DNA of 64,000 nucleotides from Portunus trituberculatus (GCF_017591435.1 NC_059304.1:26342282-26406281); one strand, 5' to 3'; positions 25,858 to 38,669 are shown, counted from the stretch's first letter. Program-made: numbers and translations. Notes: generated by a model from the letters alone, not told the origin.

Positions 25858-26614
25858 ACATTACAAGGGCACTGGCCAAGGAAAACAAAGTGTTGGAAAA
25901 AAAAAATCCCGCTGGTTGCCAGGCCCTGTTAAGAGGAATAGTATAAAGAGAAAAACCAAAAAAATCTAAAAGGAGGGTCCAGTTAACGTAAGAGGTGTCT
26001 TGACACTCCTCTTTTGAAAGAGTTTAAGTCATAGGCAGGTGGAAATACAGACACAGGTAGAGAGTTCCAGAGTTTACCAGTGTAGGGAATGAAGGAGTGA
26101 AGATACTGGTTAACTCTTGCATTAGGAAGATGGACAGAATAGGGATGAGAAGAAGTAGAGAGTCTTGTGCAGCGAGGCCGCAGGAGGGGAAGGCATGCAG
26201 TTAGCAAGTTCAGAAGAGCAGACAGCATGAAAACAGCGGTAGAAGACAGATAAAGATGCAACATTGCGGCGGTGACTTAAAGAATCAAGACAGTCAGTTA
26301 GAGGAGAAGAGTTGATAAGACGAAAAGCTTTAGATTCCACCTTGTTTAGTAAAGCTGTGTGTGGATCCCCCAGACATGAGAGCCATACTCCATACACGGG
26401 CGGATAAGGCCCTTGTACAGAGCAAGCAGCTGGGAGGGAGAGAAAAATGGACGAAGACGCCATAGGACACCTAACTTCTTGGAAGCTGATTTAGCAAGAG
26501 TAGAGATGTGAAATTTCCAGTTTAGATTTTTAGTGAAGGATAGACCGAGTGTGTTTAATGTAGAGGAGAGGGGAAGTTGAGTGTTATTGAAGAAGAGAGG
26601 ATAGTTGTCTGGAA
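25858..26614 (-). pseudogene. Family A LINE 3' fragment (A5)
   Basis: Minus-strand 3' half. It starts within the post-RT region (antisense of NWKLHISSLAKSASKKLGVL-like text) and continues through the C-terminal region, ending at the poly(A)/(TA)n junction. It is 5'-truncated at 26614, where a short TA run (26615-26632) begins. Frameshifts are present. It is one of the better-preserved 3' ends, useful for a consensus. Confidence 0.8.
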
Positions 26615-26632
26615 TATATATATATATATATT

Positions 26633-27120
26633 CATTTATTTGTATATTTGTTTATCATCTTTCATTTGAAAAGAAAGTGCATAGGATGGTGAGAAATTTC
26701 AGGAAATGAAAAGCGGAAAAGAGGAAGAATTGCAAGGCGAGGACGACTGGGAGAAATATTAACGAAGGATGCATTGGTAGGATCTTTATCCTGCAGTGTT
26801 AGTACTGTTCCTACTCGCGGTGTGGCGCGCACTCACCTCGTGCCACGTCGTGCCCAAAAAGTGCGTGTGTGGCAACCCACCTTTACACGAGGACTGGCGC
26901 GGCGCGGCGTTGACTGGCGGTAACAAGATTAGGCTCTTCATTAATTAGTGCGAGGCCAGGCAAACCTTAAGGACAAAGCGTGAACATCATTACATGTCGC
27001 CTCAGTAGTTTACGACAAACGATACCCCAACTCATTCTAGAAGCCCACTCAGTGGATCCTCATTCTGAGTGTCCTTGTCCGTGTCAGGGATTGGAGGTGG
27101 AAGGTGAGTGCAAAGAAAGG
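26633..27120. other. No gene seen
   Basis: Contains a GC-rich patch (26815-26930, with GGCGCGGCGCGGCG) in an otherwise AT-rich region. No protein motif or terminus was recognised. Confidence 0.45.
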
Positions 27121-27154
27121 TTTTGTAAACCTAACAATGTTAATAATAATGATA

Positions 27155-27186
<32 letters not shown>

Positions 27187-27247
27187 ATCAATAATAATAA
27201 AATTAATAACACCACCACCAACAACAATAACAATAATAATAATGATG

Positions 27248-27299
<52 letters not shown>

Positions 27300-27386
27300 T
27301 AATAATAATAATAATGATAATATTAATAATAATGATAATGATAATAATAATAATGATAATAATAAGAAATTAATAATAATAATAAC

Positions 27387-27450
<64 letters not shown>

Positions 27451-27506
27451 TTGATAACAACAAGAGTAGTATTAGTAGTAGTAATAATAATAATAATAAT
27501 AATAAT
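27121..27506. repeat. Compound (GAT)n/(AAT)n microsatellite
   Basis: (GAT)n at about 27138-27183, a short AAC-rich interruption, then nearly 280 bp of AAT repeats with sporadic GAT. Confidence 0.95.
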
Positions 27507-27507
27507 G

Positions 27508-27860
27508 TGAAGCATAATCCATACATGAGCGAATAAGATCCTTGTACAGATAGTTTTTTTTTTCATATAAGAGGGATAAACTGGCCAAGGGTAACAGAAA
27601 GAGTAAATAAAAAAAGCCCGCTTAGTTGCTAGTTCCGGTGAGGGTGGAGAAAAAATTGGCGGAAACGACTTAGCACAGCTAACTTCATGAAAGCTGTTTT
27701 AGCAAGAAATGCGATGTGAAGTTTCCAATTAAGATTATAATTAAATGATAGACCGAGGATATTAATTGTAGAAGAAAGGGACAACTGAGTGTCATTGAAG
27801 AAGGGGAGATATTTCATCTCGAAGGTTGTGTTGAGCTGATAGATGGAGGATGAAGTGCTT
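27508..27860 (-). pseudogene. Family A LINE, rearranged small fragments (A6)
   Basis: A 45-bp piece at 27508-27553 (compare CTCCATACACGGGCGGATAA at 26389) precedes a T run at about 27556 marking a minus-strand poly(A) tail. The 3' UTR jumps at about 27645 directly to the post-RT region, so the C-terminal coding part is deleted. The copy ends near 27860 in the SSIYQL region. Confidence 0.65.
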
Positions 27861-27984
27861 ATGCTAACTCTCGCATCGCTTATTACATATGGAAACACAA
27901 TGTCTGTAATCTAGATTATATTTGTAAGTAATGAAAATGTAGTGATGTTGGTGATTATTTTGAATAATTATATTTTGCAGCATT

Positions 27985-29130
27985 TTTTTTTTTTCTGTTT
28001 ATAGAAGAGGGAAATCTGGACAAAGGCAACAAAAAAAAAAAAAAGGTCCACTGGATTGCCAGTTCTTTTAAAGATCATAAGAGTTATCTAAAAGTCAAGA
28101 ACAACTGTCTTGAAACCCCCTTCTTGAAAGAATTCAAATCGTAGGAAGATGAAAATACAGAAGCAGGTTGGGAGTTCCAGAGTTTACCGGAGTAATTAAA
28201 GGTATGAATGACTGAGAGTACTGGTTAACTCTTGTATTAGGGAGTTGGACTGAATAGGTGTAAGAGAAAGAAGAAAGCCTTGTGCAATAAGACCACAGGA
28301 GGAGGAAAGACATGAAGTTAGCAAGATCAGTAGAGCAGTTAGCATGAAAACAGCGATAAAAGATAGAAAGAGATGCAACATTCCGGCGGTGAGAAAGAGG
28401 CTGAAGACATTCAGTCAGAAGAGGGGAGTTGATGAGACGAGAAGCTTTTAATTCCATCCTATCTAACAACACTGTGTCAGTGGAACCCCAAACATGCGAA
28501 GAGTACTCCATACAAGGAAGGATAAGGCCCTTGTACTTACAGAGTTATCAGTTGGAGGGGTGAGAAGAAATGGCGGAGATGCCTCAGAACGCCAAACTTC
28601 ATAGAAGCTGTTTTAGCAAGAGATAAGATGTGAAGTTTCCAATTTTTTTATTTATTTTTTTATTTGAACTTAAATATCATTACAATGTTTACATAATAAA
28701 CTTAAAGTTGCTAGTGGACACTAAACAACTATTCTAAAAGTTTATGGGATTGGCAGGTACCTGAGGTGGTAACCGCGCCAGCTAGCATGATACACTATAT
28801 ACATTATATACATTATGTACAGGAGGAGCTGGACAGGAGCAAAGGACAGACCGACGATATTAAGTGCAGGAGATGGAGACAGCTGAGTGTCACTTAAGAA
28901 GAAGGGATAGTTGTCTGGAAGGTTGTGTCGAGTTGATTGATGGAGGAATTGAATTTTTGAGGCATTGAACATTACTAAGTTATCTCTGTCCCAATTTGAA
29001 ATCTTAGAAGGAATAGAAGTCAGGCGTTCTGTGACGTCCCTGCGTGATCTGTTGACTTCCTAAAGGGTTGGTCGTCTCTAAAAAGACGCGGAAAAGTGAA
29101 GGAGTGGATAGGGCATGAAGTTTGATTAAG
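27985..29130 (-). pseudogene. Family A LINE 3' portion with an insertion (A7)
   Basis: The minus-strand copy has its poly(A) at 27988-28000 and reads through the C-terminal region (antisense CYRCFHANCSTDLAN-like text) and post-RT part. It is interrupted at 28642-28836 by unrelated DNA and then resumes through the MFNASKIQFLHQSTRHNLPD region to about 29130, just after the YADD region. The insertion leaves the two halves collinear with copies A3 and A10. Confidence 0.75.
28642..28836. mobile_element. Insertion of about 190 bp inside LINE copy A7, SINE-like
   Basis: Foreign sequence splits the LINE where A3 and A10 are continuous. Its left edge is T-rich (TTTTTTTATTTATTTTTTTA), compatible with a degenerate poly(A) tail of a minus-strand retroposon. 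No box A/B pair was confirmed, so the type is uncertain. Confidence 0.5.
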
Positions 29131-30394
29131 GTCATTCATTGTATTGCAGAATCTTTCACTGCTACCTGTTATCATTATTACGACTGATAAGAAAAGCTTC
29201 TTCGTGTCATTATGAATTCATGGATTTCCTACCTAATACGACAAACACAATAAATACCAATAACACATTTTCAGGTCTTCACATTGGCTCACGCAGGGAT
29301 CCACGGAAACCATTCCATTCTACTGAAATAAAAAAAATAACGATCAAAGAATAATGCGGCAGGAATCCTTAGACATTTGCTCGAGAGACACACCACAGCC
29401 AACCATCAGTTGAAACAGCTCACAATCACCACCACCACTAACAACAACAGATTTGTAGGAGGTAGGCTGCATCGTTTGGGGGAAGTAGTTTTGAAAGTGT
29501 TCATGTTCCCTGCGTGGCCATCACGAGGGTCAATGTTACTGTGTGCCTTATTCAGAGCAGCTGGATTAGGTGAACATTGAAGAAAAAGTTATGCAGCTAT
29601 CGATAGACATTAAAGAGGCAAAATAGGTTAATATTCAGTAGAGTACAACACACCTAGCTTGAATAATGCACCGCCCAGAGCACCACCGCGACACAGCCTA
29701 CAATGGGTCAGTGGCTCACAGGAACTCACAAGTCTTTTCATCACCAGAGGAGGCAGCAGAAACCTGAAGCTATAGCATTTCCATCAAGGTACTATGTACA
29801 TAAGTGGGATGTCAAAGCTGTGGCGGCTGTAAATCTAATGCGGATACCCTCGTGTGTCCTTTCTAATTGTTTCCTTCCTTGTATTATAACACAGAATGCA
29901 GCTACAGCCTGTACTCAAAAGACTACCTATCTTACTATCAACACAACGCTACACTCATAACAAACATTTACACACTCTTATCACACACACAAAATAAACA
30001 TCAAACAGACAGCAGAAAAACCCTTGTGAACATAAATGCCCTTGAATCGGACCTTTTTATTTCTTCAGTTTCATTGTGGTAATTAATCTAATTTCCATAT
30101 GTAGAACATCACTTCATTATTTACTATACCACTTTTGTCTTTCAACTCTCAGTTAACAAACATGATTAACAAACCTGGAGCTTTGTTTGTCAATTTGCAT
30201 ACTTAATCATCTTATAAAAGCACCTTACACTCTCCACCTCGAATTGTTTTCTCCGTTCGGATCCTGTATTCACAAACTTTTTTTATGAATTTTGTTCTGT
30301 TCTCTGGATCCAGAAGTTCAGTAGTGCTTCTGTCGCTACAAGTTTGCAATGTAAAAGAACCTGAGAGGACATTATTCTGATTTTTCCTTGAATG
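29131..30394. other. No gene recognised
   Basis: Mixed sequence with short open frames but no readable motifs. The stretch at 29860-30110 is T/A/C-rich. No RNA gene seen. Confidence 0.45.
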
Positions 30395-30515
30395 GCTGGT
30401 TTTGTCATCCTTTACATTTCCGGCCAAAATCATCCCAAATCTGTTCTTCAACATACCAAACAATCTTCCATCAATAAGAAATGACAAATCTAGTTCACTT
30501 CTATGCTCCGAGAAA
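30395..30515 (+). pseudogene. Family A LINE fragment, diverged (A8)
   Basis: The string GGCCAAAATCATCCCAAATC, continuing into CTGTTCTTCAACATACCAAA, parallels 52179-52230 of copy A10 (CATGCCAAGTCTGTTCTTCA). This is the linker between endonuclease and RT. Only about 110 bp can be aligned by eye. Confidence 0.5.
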
Positions 30516-31071
30516 AAGACTGGACCCACCTGGGTGTTGAAGAGCAGTTATCATTAAAGCAGGCTTGCCAACGCAACACGATAAGGAAACCCCTCTCCCT
30601 GTAAACAGTTACAGAGGTACACATGCGTTAAAACAGTACGATGAAGAATCAGTAGCAGCGGCAGCAATAACAACAGTAGTGGTAGTAAAAGTAAATACAG
30701 AAGGAATGGTAACACCTCCAGGACCTCAATATACATCGCCATTAGAATTTTTAATTCAATCCGTGCGACGAAGAAATGCCGTGAACCGTCCCCTTAAGAG
30801 TCCGTGTTAAGCCTGCAGTGACGAGAGGCCGGAAGGACGGAGCGCTCCCTTAATGGACTTCTTTCTCCAGGTTCTTTTTTGCTTAAGGTGGAGGGAACAC
30901 GCAGAGCTCACGGGAGGGCAGGGGTAAGAGAATGATACTGAGAGCAAAGAAAGAGAAACTTATGGCACCGGTAAGTATGGTGAGAGTGGTGTTCCTGTTC
31001 CTAGAAAGGAAGTCTCTATATGAAAAAAAAAAATGTAACAAGTTCAAATGCGAGATGGGAAACAAAGTTAA

Positions 31072-31158
<87 letters not shown>

Positions 31159-31738
31159 GAAGGAGGGGGGAGGTAGGTAGGAGACGCTTGAAGGAGAGAT
31201 TTTCGAAAAGAGATGAGAGTAGAGAAGATGGAAGTGAAGGGGTCGCTTTTGGAGGGATCGGGAGGCCCAGGACATGGCACGCTGGAGTAAAAGACTTGAG
31301 GCAGAGTGGAATATGAGGAGAGGTCCCCATGCGTTAAAGTTACGAGTGTGAAGATGAAAAAATGAAAAGGTGGCTGCGTCTTTGTGCTTACAGAGGCTGA
31401 GAGGTAGGAGTGCGGGAGGCGGAGATGGAAGATTTCTTAGTTTTCTTTCTTTCTTTATGAAAAGAAACAGTGTAGAGTCTTGGAAGGAACGTAAGATAAA
31501 GGATCTAATTAGTGCAATTAGATACGTATAGTGTGGTCAGCCGCATGTGTCGGAAACCTGACTCCTCTCCTCTCCCTCCCGATGAGACAATGCCGTCCTC
31601 TCCGATATTATTCTTGTCGCAAGCTGAGACTGAGAACATATTATCTATTTCTTTATCATTATTGCATGGATTACTGGAAGTCAACTTTTATTCACATTGG
31701 ATTTTCACGAATCGGCAATGAAAAACGTAAAATTTGAC

Positions 31739-31790
<52 letters not shown>

Positions 31791-31857
31791 ATCGTGTGTT
31801 TAAGTTCTTCGAGTGTATCTCTTACAAAATCTTTCTAAGAATTTGTTGTTTTTTGCA
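30516..31857. other. No gene; (GA)n at 31074-31155 and (CT)n at 31742-31789
   Basis: Purine-rich DNA around an 80-bp GA tract and, further on, a 48-bp CT tract. Open frames are repeat translations. Confidence 0.5.
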
Positions 31858-31972
31858 GTTGGTTTTGCTGTTGTTGTTGTTGTTACTTCTTTTGTCCTTG
31901 TTGTCGTTGTTGTTGTTGTTTAGGTTCTTGCTGTTGTTGTAAATGATTATGTAGTTGTTGTTTTTTATGTAG

Positions 31973-32017
<45 letters not shown>

Positions 32018-32554
32018 TCTATTGTTTTTGTAATTGCTATGTATTTTTGTTTTTGCTTTCGTTGATGTTGCTGTTATTATTGTTTTTGTAGTTGATATTG
32101 TTCTTGTTTTGGCTGCTGCTGCTGTTGTTGTTGTTGTTGATTTAGTTGTTGTTGTTTTTGCACTTGTTTTTTTATGATCATTATTATTGTTACCACTATT
32201 ATTGTTGTTATTGTTGTTTTTACTGCTTTTGAGGGTTTTCCTGTTGCTAATATTATTATTATTGATGTTATTGTTCTCATTTTTGCTGTTGTTATCGTTG
32301 TTGTTATTGCTGTTGCTGTTGTTGTTTTTTTGTTTTTAGCAGCTATTTTTGTGTATTGTATGCTGCTATTGTCGTTTTTCCTATTATCATAATTATTGTT
32401 ATTACTATTTTTGTTCTTCTTTTTCTGTTTCTGATGTTGGTGATGTTGCTTTTGGTTGCGTTATTTGTTGTTGCTTTTGCTGCTGTTGTTATTTTTTATT
32501 ATTATTGTTGTTATTTATTTTTGTTGATGTTTTTGCTTCTGTAAATGTTTTGGC

Positions 32555-32594
<40 letters not shown>

Positions 32595-32830
32595 GCTTGT
32601 GCTGTTATCATGTTTGTTGTCATCGTTGGTGGTGCAGCTGTTGTATTCGTATTTGTGTTTGCTTTTGTAGCTGTTTTATCCGTTATTGTTAATGTTATTC
32701 TCTTTGCCGTTGTTGTATCTATTATCATTATTATTGTTATTACCAATGTTGTTATTTTTGTTGTAGTTGTTGTTGTTGCTGCTGCTGCTGCTGTTACTTA
32801 CTATTGTTCTTATTGTTGTTTTAGTAAGAT
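31858..32830. repeat. About 1 kb degenerate (GTT)n trinucleotide region
   Basis: GTT/GCT/ATT-rich sequence with perfect (TTG)n cores at about 31973-32014 and 32553-32594. It translates to Val/Leu/Phe or Gln/Asn/Thr in the various frames, which explains the long open frames. The interruptions are spread along the whole kilobase. Confidence 0.85.
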
Positions 32831-33137
32831 TTTTTCGCTAATGCAGCTGCTATAGTGATCGTCGTTTCAGCGACGTCATTCTAAGAATGACTAAGGAATC
32901 ACAATTAGACCACTAAAAAGTCATCTAGTACAGTCTAGGCTGCATTAACATGAAAACTAAAATGAAAACGGGGAACCCTCAGCAGCTACGTGTCATTTGT
33001 AAAGCGTCATTCTTTTTTACAGCACTGTCGGAGAAACACGTCATGTATGCCTCTACTCCGGGCTGTTTTTCCTTTTCTTCTTTACGAATGGTTAAAATAT
33101 GTGTTTCTCCTCTGCAGCTCTTGTTTGTTAGCCTTAA

Positions 33138-33366
33138 GCCGTTTCACACCGGAGACGAGACAACCCACTCACGCAGTGCGAAACTACGTAGCTTAATCAA
33201 AATCGCTTCAGTGTATTTCTAATAGGACACCAGAAACTGTATGACACACACCCACCACACTGCTCGCACCAATTCCAAGATCTCCGGGCAGGAGATTTTT
33301 TTGGACATAGCTTTTTGATGGCTCATGCCCCCTTGGGACTCCCGTCTTTGTGCTCTCGTCTCCGGG
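33138..33366. mobile_element. Candidate MITE, MITE-T copy 2
   Basis: The left end GCCGTTTCACACCGGAGACG is preceded by TTAA (33134-33137). The body matches 11150-11280 (for example CCAATTCCAAGATCTCCGGG versus CCGATTCCAAGATCGCCGGG). It ends in GCTCTCGTCTCCGGG, the inverted counterpart of the left TIR, after which the final GTGTGAAAC is missing. It appears truncated on the right, about 330 bp before the HARBI1-like coding remnant. Confidence 0.5.
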
Positions 33367-34331
33367 CGATATTCTACAATCCGTCATAGCTAATGACGTC
33401 GTCATAGCGAGACAAAATGACGCATTTAATCATAAGTCCAACTATGACGTGATCAAGCCTAATGATGTCGTCATAAGTGCTAAAACAGGATCCACCTTGT
33501 TTTAGCAGCGCTTATGACGGCCAGACGACCATCAACATGGCCGCCCCACAACACCAAAATACCTCAGAAATACTTTCCCAAGCAGGGACGTTCTCCACAA
33601 ACTCAACGATGCTGAATAATCAAGCGATACCGTCTCGACAGAGACGGTATTCTGTTTGTTACAAATCTTGTGAAGGATGCCTTGTTCAGTAATACGTAGA
33701 GGAGGAACCCACTCATCCCCAAGATAAGGTCATCATATCATTGAGATACCTTGCCACGGGGAAAAATCCGACGGTGCAGCAGTGATGACCTCTGCCCTTC
33801 TCAACCAGCAAACAGCAGAGCCATTACTCAGACCATCGTTCATTGTTTTTCCACCAACCCAGATGTGATTGCGGTGAAGAAAGCAGACTTGGTCCACATC
33901 GCTGCTTTTCCCGGGGTGGTAAGTGCCATTGATGGCACTCATGTGAGGATTGTGGCACCGAGGGAGCAAGAGGTAATTTATGTGAACCGCAAGGGGTGTT
34001 GCAGCATAGTTTGAGAGGGGACATTTTCTACCAAACAGTCACTTGCTGGGAGACAGTGGTTAATCCCAGCAAGCCTTGGCTCCTCACATCATACCTGCGA
34101 CCTCTGCCTGGCCTTCAAACAAGGTATAATAGGTAAGTACATACTCTTATTCTATACTGTGTAAAGCTAACAATGCTTTGCTAGTTTTGATAGAATATTA
34201 CCTATGGATTCTATTTAGTTTTAGCTAACTATAAATATCTAATGTGGTGTTTTGAAATAAATATTGTTGCAGCTTCTACTGTAATTATTTTTTTTTTAAC
34301 AGTAGCAAAACCCAAACATGTATTCAGTTTA

Positions 34332-34704
34332 GCAGTGCCCTGATGTAGTGGTCCCTCCAGCTCCCCGCTTTGCAGCTCTTTCACTCAGCTGACATGAATG
34401 AATATATGATAACCAAAAACTAACGTAACGGTAACCCTTACCTAATCTATCAAGCATAACATGACCGCTATTGGTCAGAAAGGTTCTGCAGGGAAGTAAG
34501 ATGTATTATCGGTGCATCTTGCCTCATATACGTTAAGTTACGGTAGATTAAAGTTAAGTTTTGTTTAAGTTGGGTTAAAGTTCGGGTTAGGCTTGTTTTG
34601 GTTATCATATTTTCAGTCTAATGTCATGTCAGCCGAGTGAAAGAGCCGCGAAGGAGGAGCAGGGAAACTATGATAGGTGGATGGACCACAATATTAGGAC
34701 AGTG
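34332..34704. mobile_element. MITE with long TIRs inside the HARBI1-like intron (copy 1)
   Basis: The left arm (CAGTGCCCTGATGTAGTGGT... to about 34397, ending TCAGCTGACATGA) is the imperfect reverse complement of the right arm (TGTCATGTCAGCCGAGTGAA... to CAGTG at 34704). The arms are about 65-80 bp. The core contains GGTTA/GTTAAG-rich sequence. No coding capacity. The target duplication is unclear. Confidence 0.7.
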
Positions 34705-34846
34705 TCTTTAGTTTTACCCCACAGGGCATGCAAGATTAGCCCAAGCAGGTTATATCTAGTATAAACAAACTCAAAACATATAATATGGTGTGTTAACTTT
34801 CTGTTTCTGTTTCTGAAATATTAGTAATGTAGTTACAGTTCCTATT

Positions 34847-35130
34847 AAGCTCTCCTCATTTTCCGGCTCCCGCTTCGCAGATCATTCACTCAGCTGACAT
34901 GATGTGTCATGAAAAACCAATCCAATCCGGTCTTTAACCTAACCTAATCTAATCCGAACTTTAACTAAGGTTAGGTAAGGTTAACTAATCCAACCTTAAC
35001 TTTAACCTAACCCTCTTTGGATAAGATTAGGGTTAGATTATTTTTATTATGTGTCATGTTGGCTGAGTGAAAGCTGCGAGGGTGGAGCCGGGAAACAAGG
35101 AGCTGGAGGGATCACTTTATTAGGATAGTG
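34847..35130. mobile_element. Second MITE of the same family in the same intron (copy 2)
   Basis: The arms at 34850-34905 (CACTCAGCTGACATGA) and 35051-35130 (GTCATGTTGGCTGAGTGAAA) are inverted and match copy 1. The left outer 25 bp or so is missing. The core carries TTAGGTAAGGTTAA-like repeats. A similar CAGTTCCTAYTAA string is present on both sides (34836 and 35132). Confidence 0.65.
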
Positions 35131-35582
35131 CCAGTTCCTACTAATAAATATTGCTTTGTAGATCAAGAAAAGTAAATATGAAAAATAACATAACAACACC
35201 TGGATAGAATTTGATTGTCCCTGTCACATCCATAGGTTCATGGTACATGAATACTGATTGATGTCTACCATTACCATTGATATTATCTTTTAGGCTTCTT
35301 AAACAGACGCGAAGTGTTGTGGAAGGGGGATAGGGCAGCTCAAACGCTGTTTCCACGTCTTGCACGGCGAGGTCCGGATCAGCCCACCAGTTAAAGTATG
35401 CATGATGATCCACGTATGTGCCATGTCGCACAACCTATGCAAAGATAGGAATTAGGAATATTGCCATTCCTATTAATGAAAGGCAACCGGATTTTGAAGA
35501 ACAGCAAGACGACAACTTGCAAGAAGTGCCACAACTTTCAGCTATATACTTGACGAAATCCGGGTCGACTGTATCGAGATGA

Positions 35583-36234
35583 ACTCTGCAACTTGCATTT
35601 TGAGTACGTTGGTTATTCAGAACCTACATATACTGGCTTCTGTAATTGATCTTGGATATATCCACTTGTTATACATTAATACCTCATTACTGTTGATAAA
35701 TAACCTAACTTATTTTTCCTTTCCAGCAATCCTACTTTAAGACTGCACCTCCTGTTCTCCATGCACATCTGGCTAGTCACATGCCAAAGTACTGCTGCCT
35801 CGTGAACAAAGGCATAAGTGGCAGAGAACGCCAGCGCAAGCACTTCTACAAGGAAGATTTGTCTCTCTGCACCCTGCGCATCACTGCAAGTAATGAATAC
35901 CATCATGAGATGGGTGTAGAAAAGACCAAATAATAAGTTGAAGTTGATTTGATATTTAGGTATAGGCAAATTGAAATTTAATTAGTAAATTAATTCCACC
36001 AGTTAAGTAATATCCATCATAGATTCTTTCCGAGTGATGTTTCTCATGCTGTGTAACATACTGGTTCATGTAAGTGACATACTTTTATCTATTATGTTAT
36101 GAAGAACTACACATGTTTGTAACAATAAATGGCTAGCACAATATTAGTTCTTTAGTTCTATTGTTTAACAAATATATACATGCATGTCACTTGCGTTCTG
36201 CAGACTAATATCATCAACCTCAAGATATCTTTCA
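35583..36234. other. No confirmed gene; possible plus-strand exon at 35724-35930
   Basis: TTATTTTTCCTTTCCAG at 35708-35724 is a good splice acceptor on the plus strand. It is followed by an open stretch of about 68 codons (SYFKTAPPVLHAHLASHMPK...) ending at a TAA. It could be another exon of the Harbinger element (these elements often carry a second ORF) or chance. I do not recognise the protein. Confidence 0.3.
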
Positions 36235-37650
36235 CTATTTCACTAATAGTGTCTTCTAATCGTATCGCCAGTAAGGCTTCCGTCAAGGTCGCTCTACTGG
36301 CTTTCCTTACGGAGTCTTCGTCATCTTTTTCTATAGATTTCGGTGAAACTTTTGCTGTAGCGTTAGACTTGTCTGATCATGGGATACTGTAACACCCACA
36401 AATTTGCAGAAATGATTGAATAACCCACTACTTTTCACCATCGAACAAACTGCATAACTGGCTATCATTTCTTTTCAAAAGCTATCGATAGAGTCTAGCA
36501 CAAAGCTTTTATTTCAAAATTCCCCCCTAAGGTTTCTATCCTTCTCTCTGCAACTTTATCTCAAGTTTCCTTTCTAACAGTTCTATTGCAGCCGTGGTAG
36601 ACAGCCACTGCTCTTCTCCTAAATCTATTAGCATTGGTGTTCCTCAGAGTTCTGTCCTATCACCCACTCTCTTTCTGTTATTTAATAATGACCTCCTTAA
36701 ACAAACTTCTTGCCCTATCCACTCCTACGCTGATGATACCATTCTACATCTTTCCACGTCCTTTCAGAGTCGACCAATCCTTCAGGAAGTCAACAGATCA
36801 CGCAGGGTCGCCTGACTTTTGATTTTTCTAAAATTTCTGATTGGGGCAGAGAAAGCCTAGTAGTGTTCATTGCCTCAAAAATTCAATTCCTCCATCTATT
36901 AACTCAACACAATCTTGCAGACAACTATCCTCTCTTTTTCAATGACATTCAACTGTCTCCCTCTTCCACGCTGAATATCCTCAGTCTGTCCTTTACTCCT
37001 TAACTGGAAACTTCACATCTTATATCTTGCTAAAACAGCTTCTATGAAGTTAGACGTTCTGCGGTGTCTCCGCCAGTTATTTTCGTCCCTTCAACTGCTA
37101 ACTCTGCGTCCTTGTATGGAGTACTCTTCGCATGATTTTTTTTTTTTTTTTTGGGGGGGGAACGGGGGTTCCACTCATACAGCTTTATTAAATAGGGTGG
37201 AATCAAAAACTTTTCGTCTCATCAACTCTCCTCCTCTGACTGACTATCTTCAGCCTCTTTCCCAAAGCCGAAATGTTGCATCTCTTTCTATCTTTTATCG
37301 CTATTTTCATACTAACTGCTCTACTGATCTTGCTAGCTGCATGTCTCCCCTCCTCTTGCGGCCTCGCTGCACAAGGCTTTCTTCTTCCTCTCATCCCTTT
37401 TCTATGCAACCCTCTAATACAAGAGTTAACAAGTTTTCTCAGTCATTTATACCTTTCACTGGTAAACTCTGGATCTCCCTACCTGCTTGCGTATTTCCAT
37501 CTTGCTACGACTTGACTTCTTTTAAGAGAGAGGTGTGAAGGCATGCTTAATCTTTTAGGGGACCTGCAGTTCCAGTGGGCCTTTTTTTCTAACTTTTTTT
37601 GCCCTTGGCAGTCTTCCCTCTTGCATTAAAAAAAAAAAATACAGACTCAG
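36235..37650 (+). pseudogene. Family A LINE, RT to poly(A) (A9)
   Basis: Plus-strand copy starting near the RT fingers (GCTTCCGTCAAGGTCGCTCT, encoding GFRQGRS-like text). It carries degenerate motif B (GVPQSSVLSPTLFLLFNNDL), an intact YADDT string (about 36728), the NTALLNRVE-like C-terminal block and the 3' UTR, ending in A12 at about 37628. Motif A is broken by deletion and rearrangement near 36360-36500. A G-rich slip (37150) is also present. Not functional. Confidence 0.8.

Positions 37651-38669
<1,019 letters not shown>

Larger units (their letters stand above)
33700..35582 (+). pseudogene. PIF/Harbinger (HARBI1-like) transposase pseudogene with intron
   Basis: Exon 1 encodes HPQDKVIISLRYLATGK (33713 on), then after a frameshift RCSSDDLCPSQPANSRAITQ, then VVSAIDGTHVRIVAP (first catalytic Asp codon 33931), GDSG (second Asp, 34052) and KPWLLTSYLRPLPG. 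A consensus donor GTAAGT follows at 34133 and a TATCTTTTAG acceptor ends at 35293. Joining them continues in frame from RYNR into LLKQTRSVVE (catalytic Glu codon 35322). Exon 2 goes on through KVCMMIHVCAMSHNLCKDR to a stop at 35580-35582. At least four frameshifts disable it. Order and motifs fit HARBI1-type nucleases, which cut DNA for cut-and-paste transposition. TIRs of the parent element were not identified. Confidence 0.8.

Noticed and set aside
30212..30529. Minus-strand 105-codon gene
   Set aside because: Part of it is antisense to a family A LINE fragment at 30395-30515; the rest has no motif.
31858..32855. Val-rich membrane-protein-like frames
   Set aside because: Produced by degenerate (GTT)n repeats; all frames are open for the same reason.
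35141..35431. Minus-strand 96-codon frame beginning MRHGTYVDHHAYF
   Set aside because: It is antisense to exon 2 of the HARBI1-like transposase, which has recognisable motifs on the plus strand.
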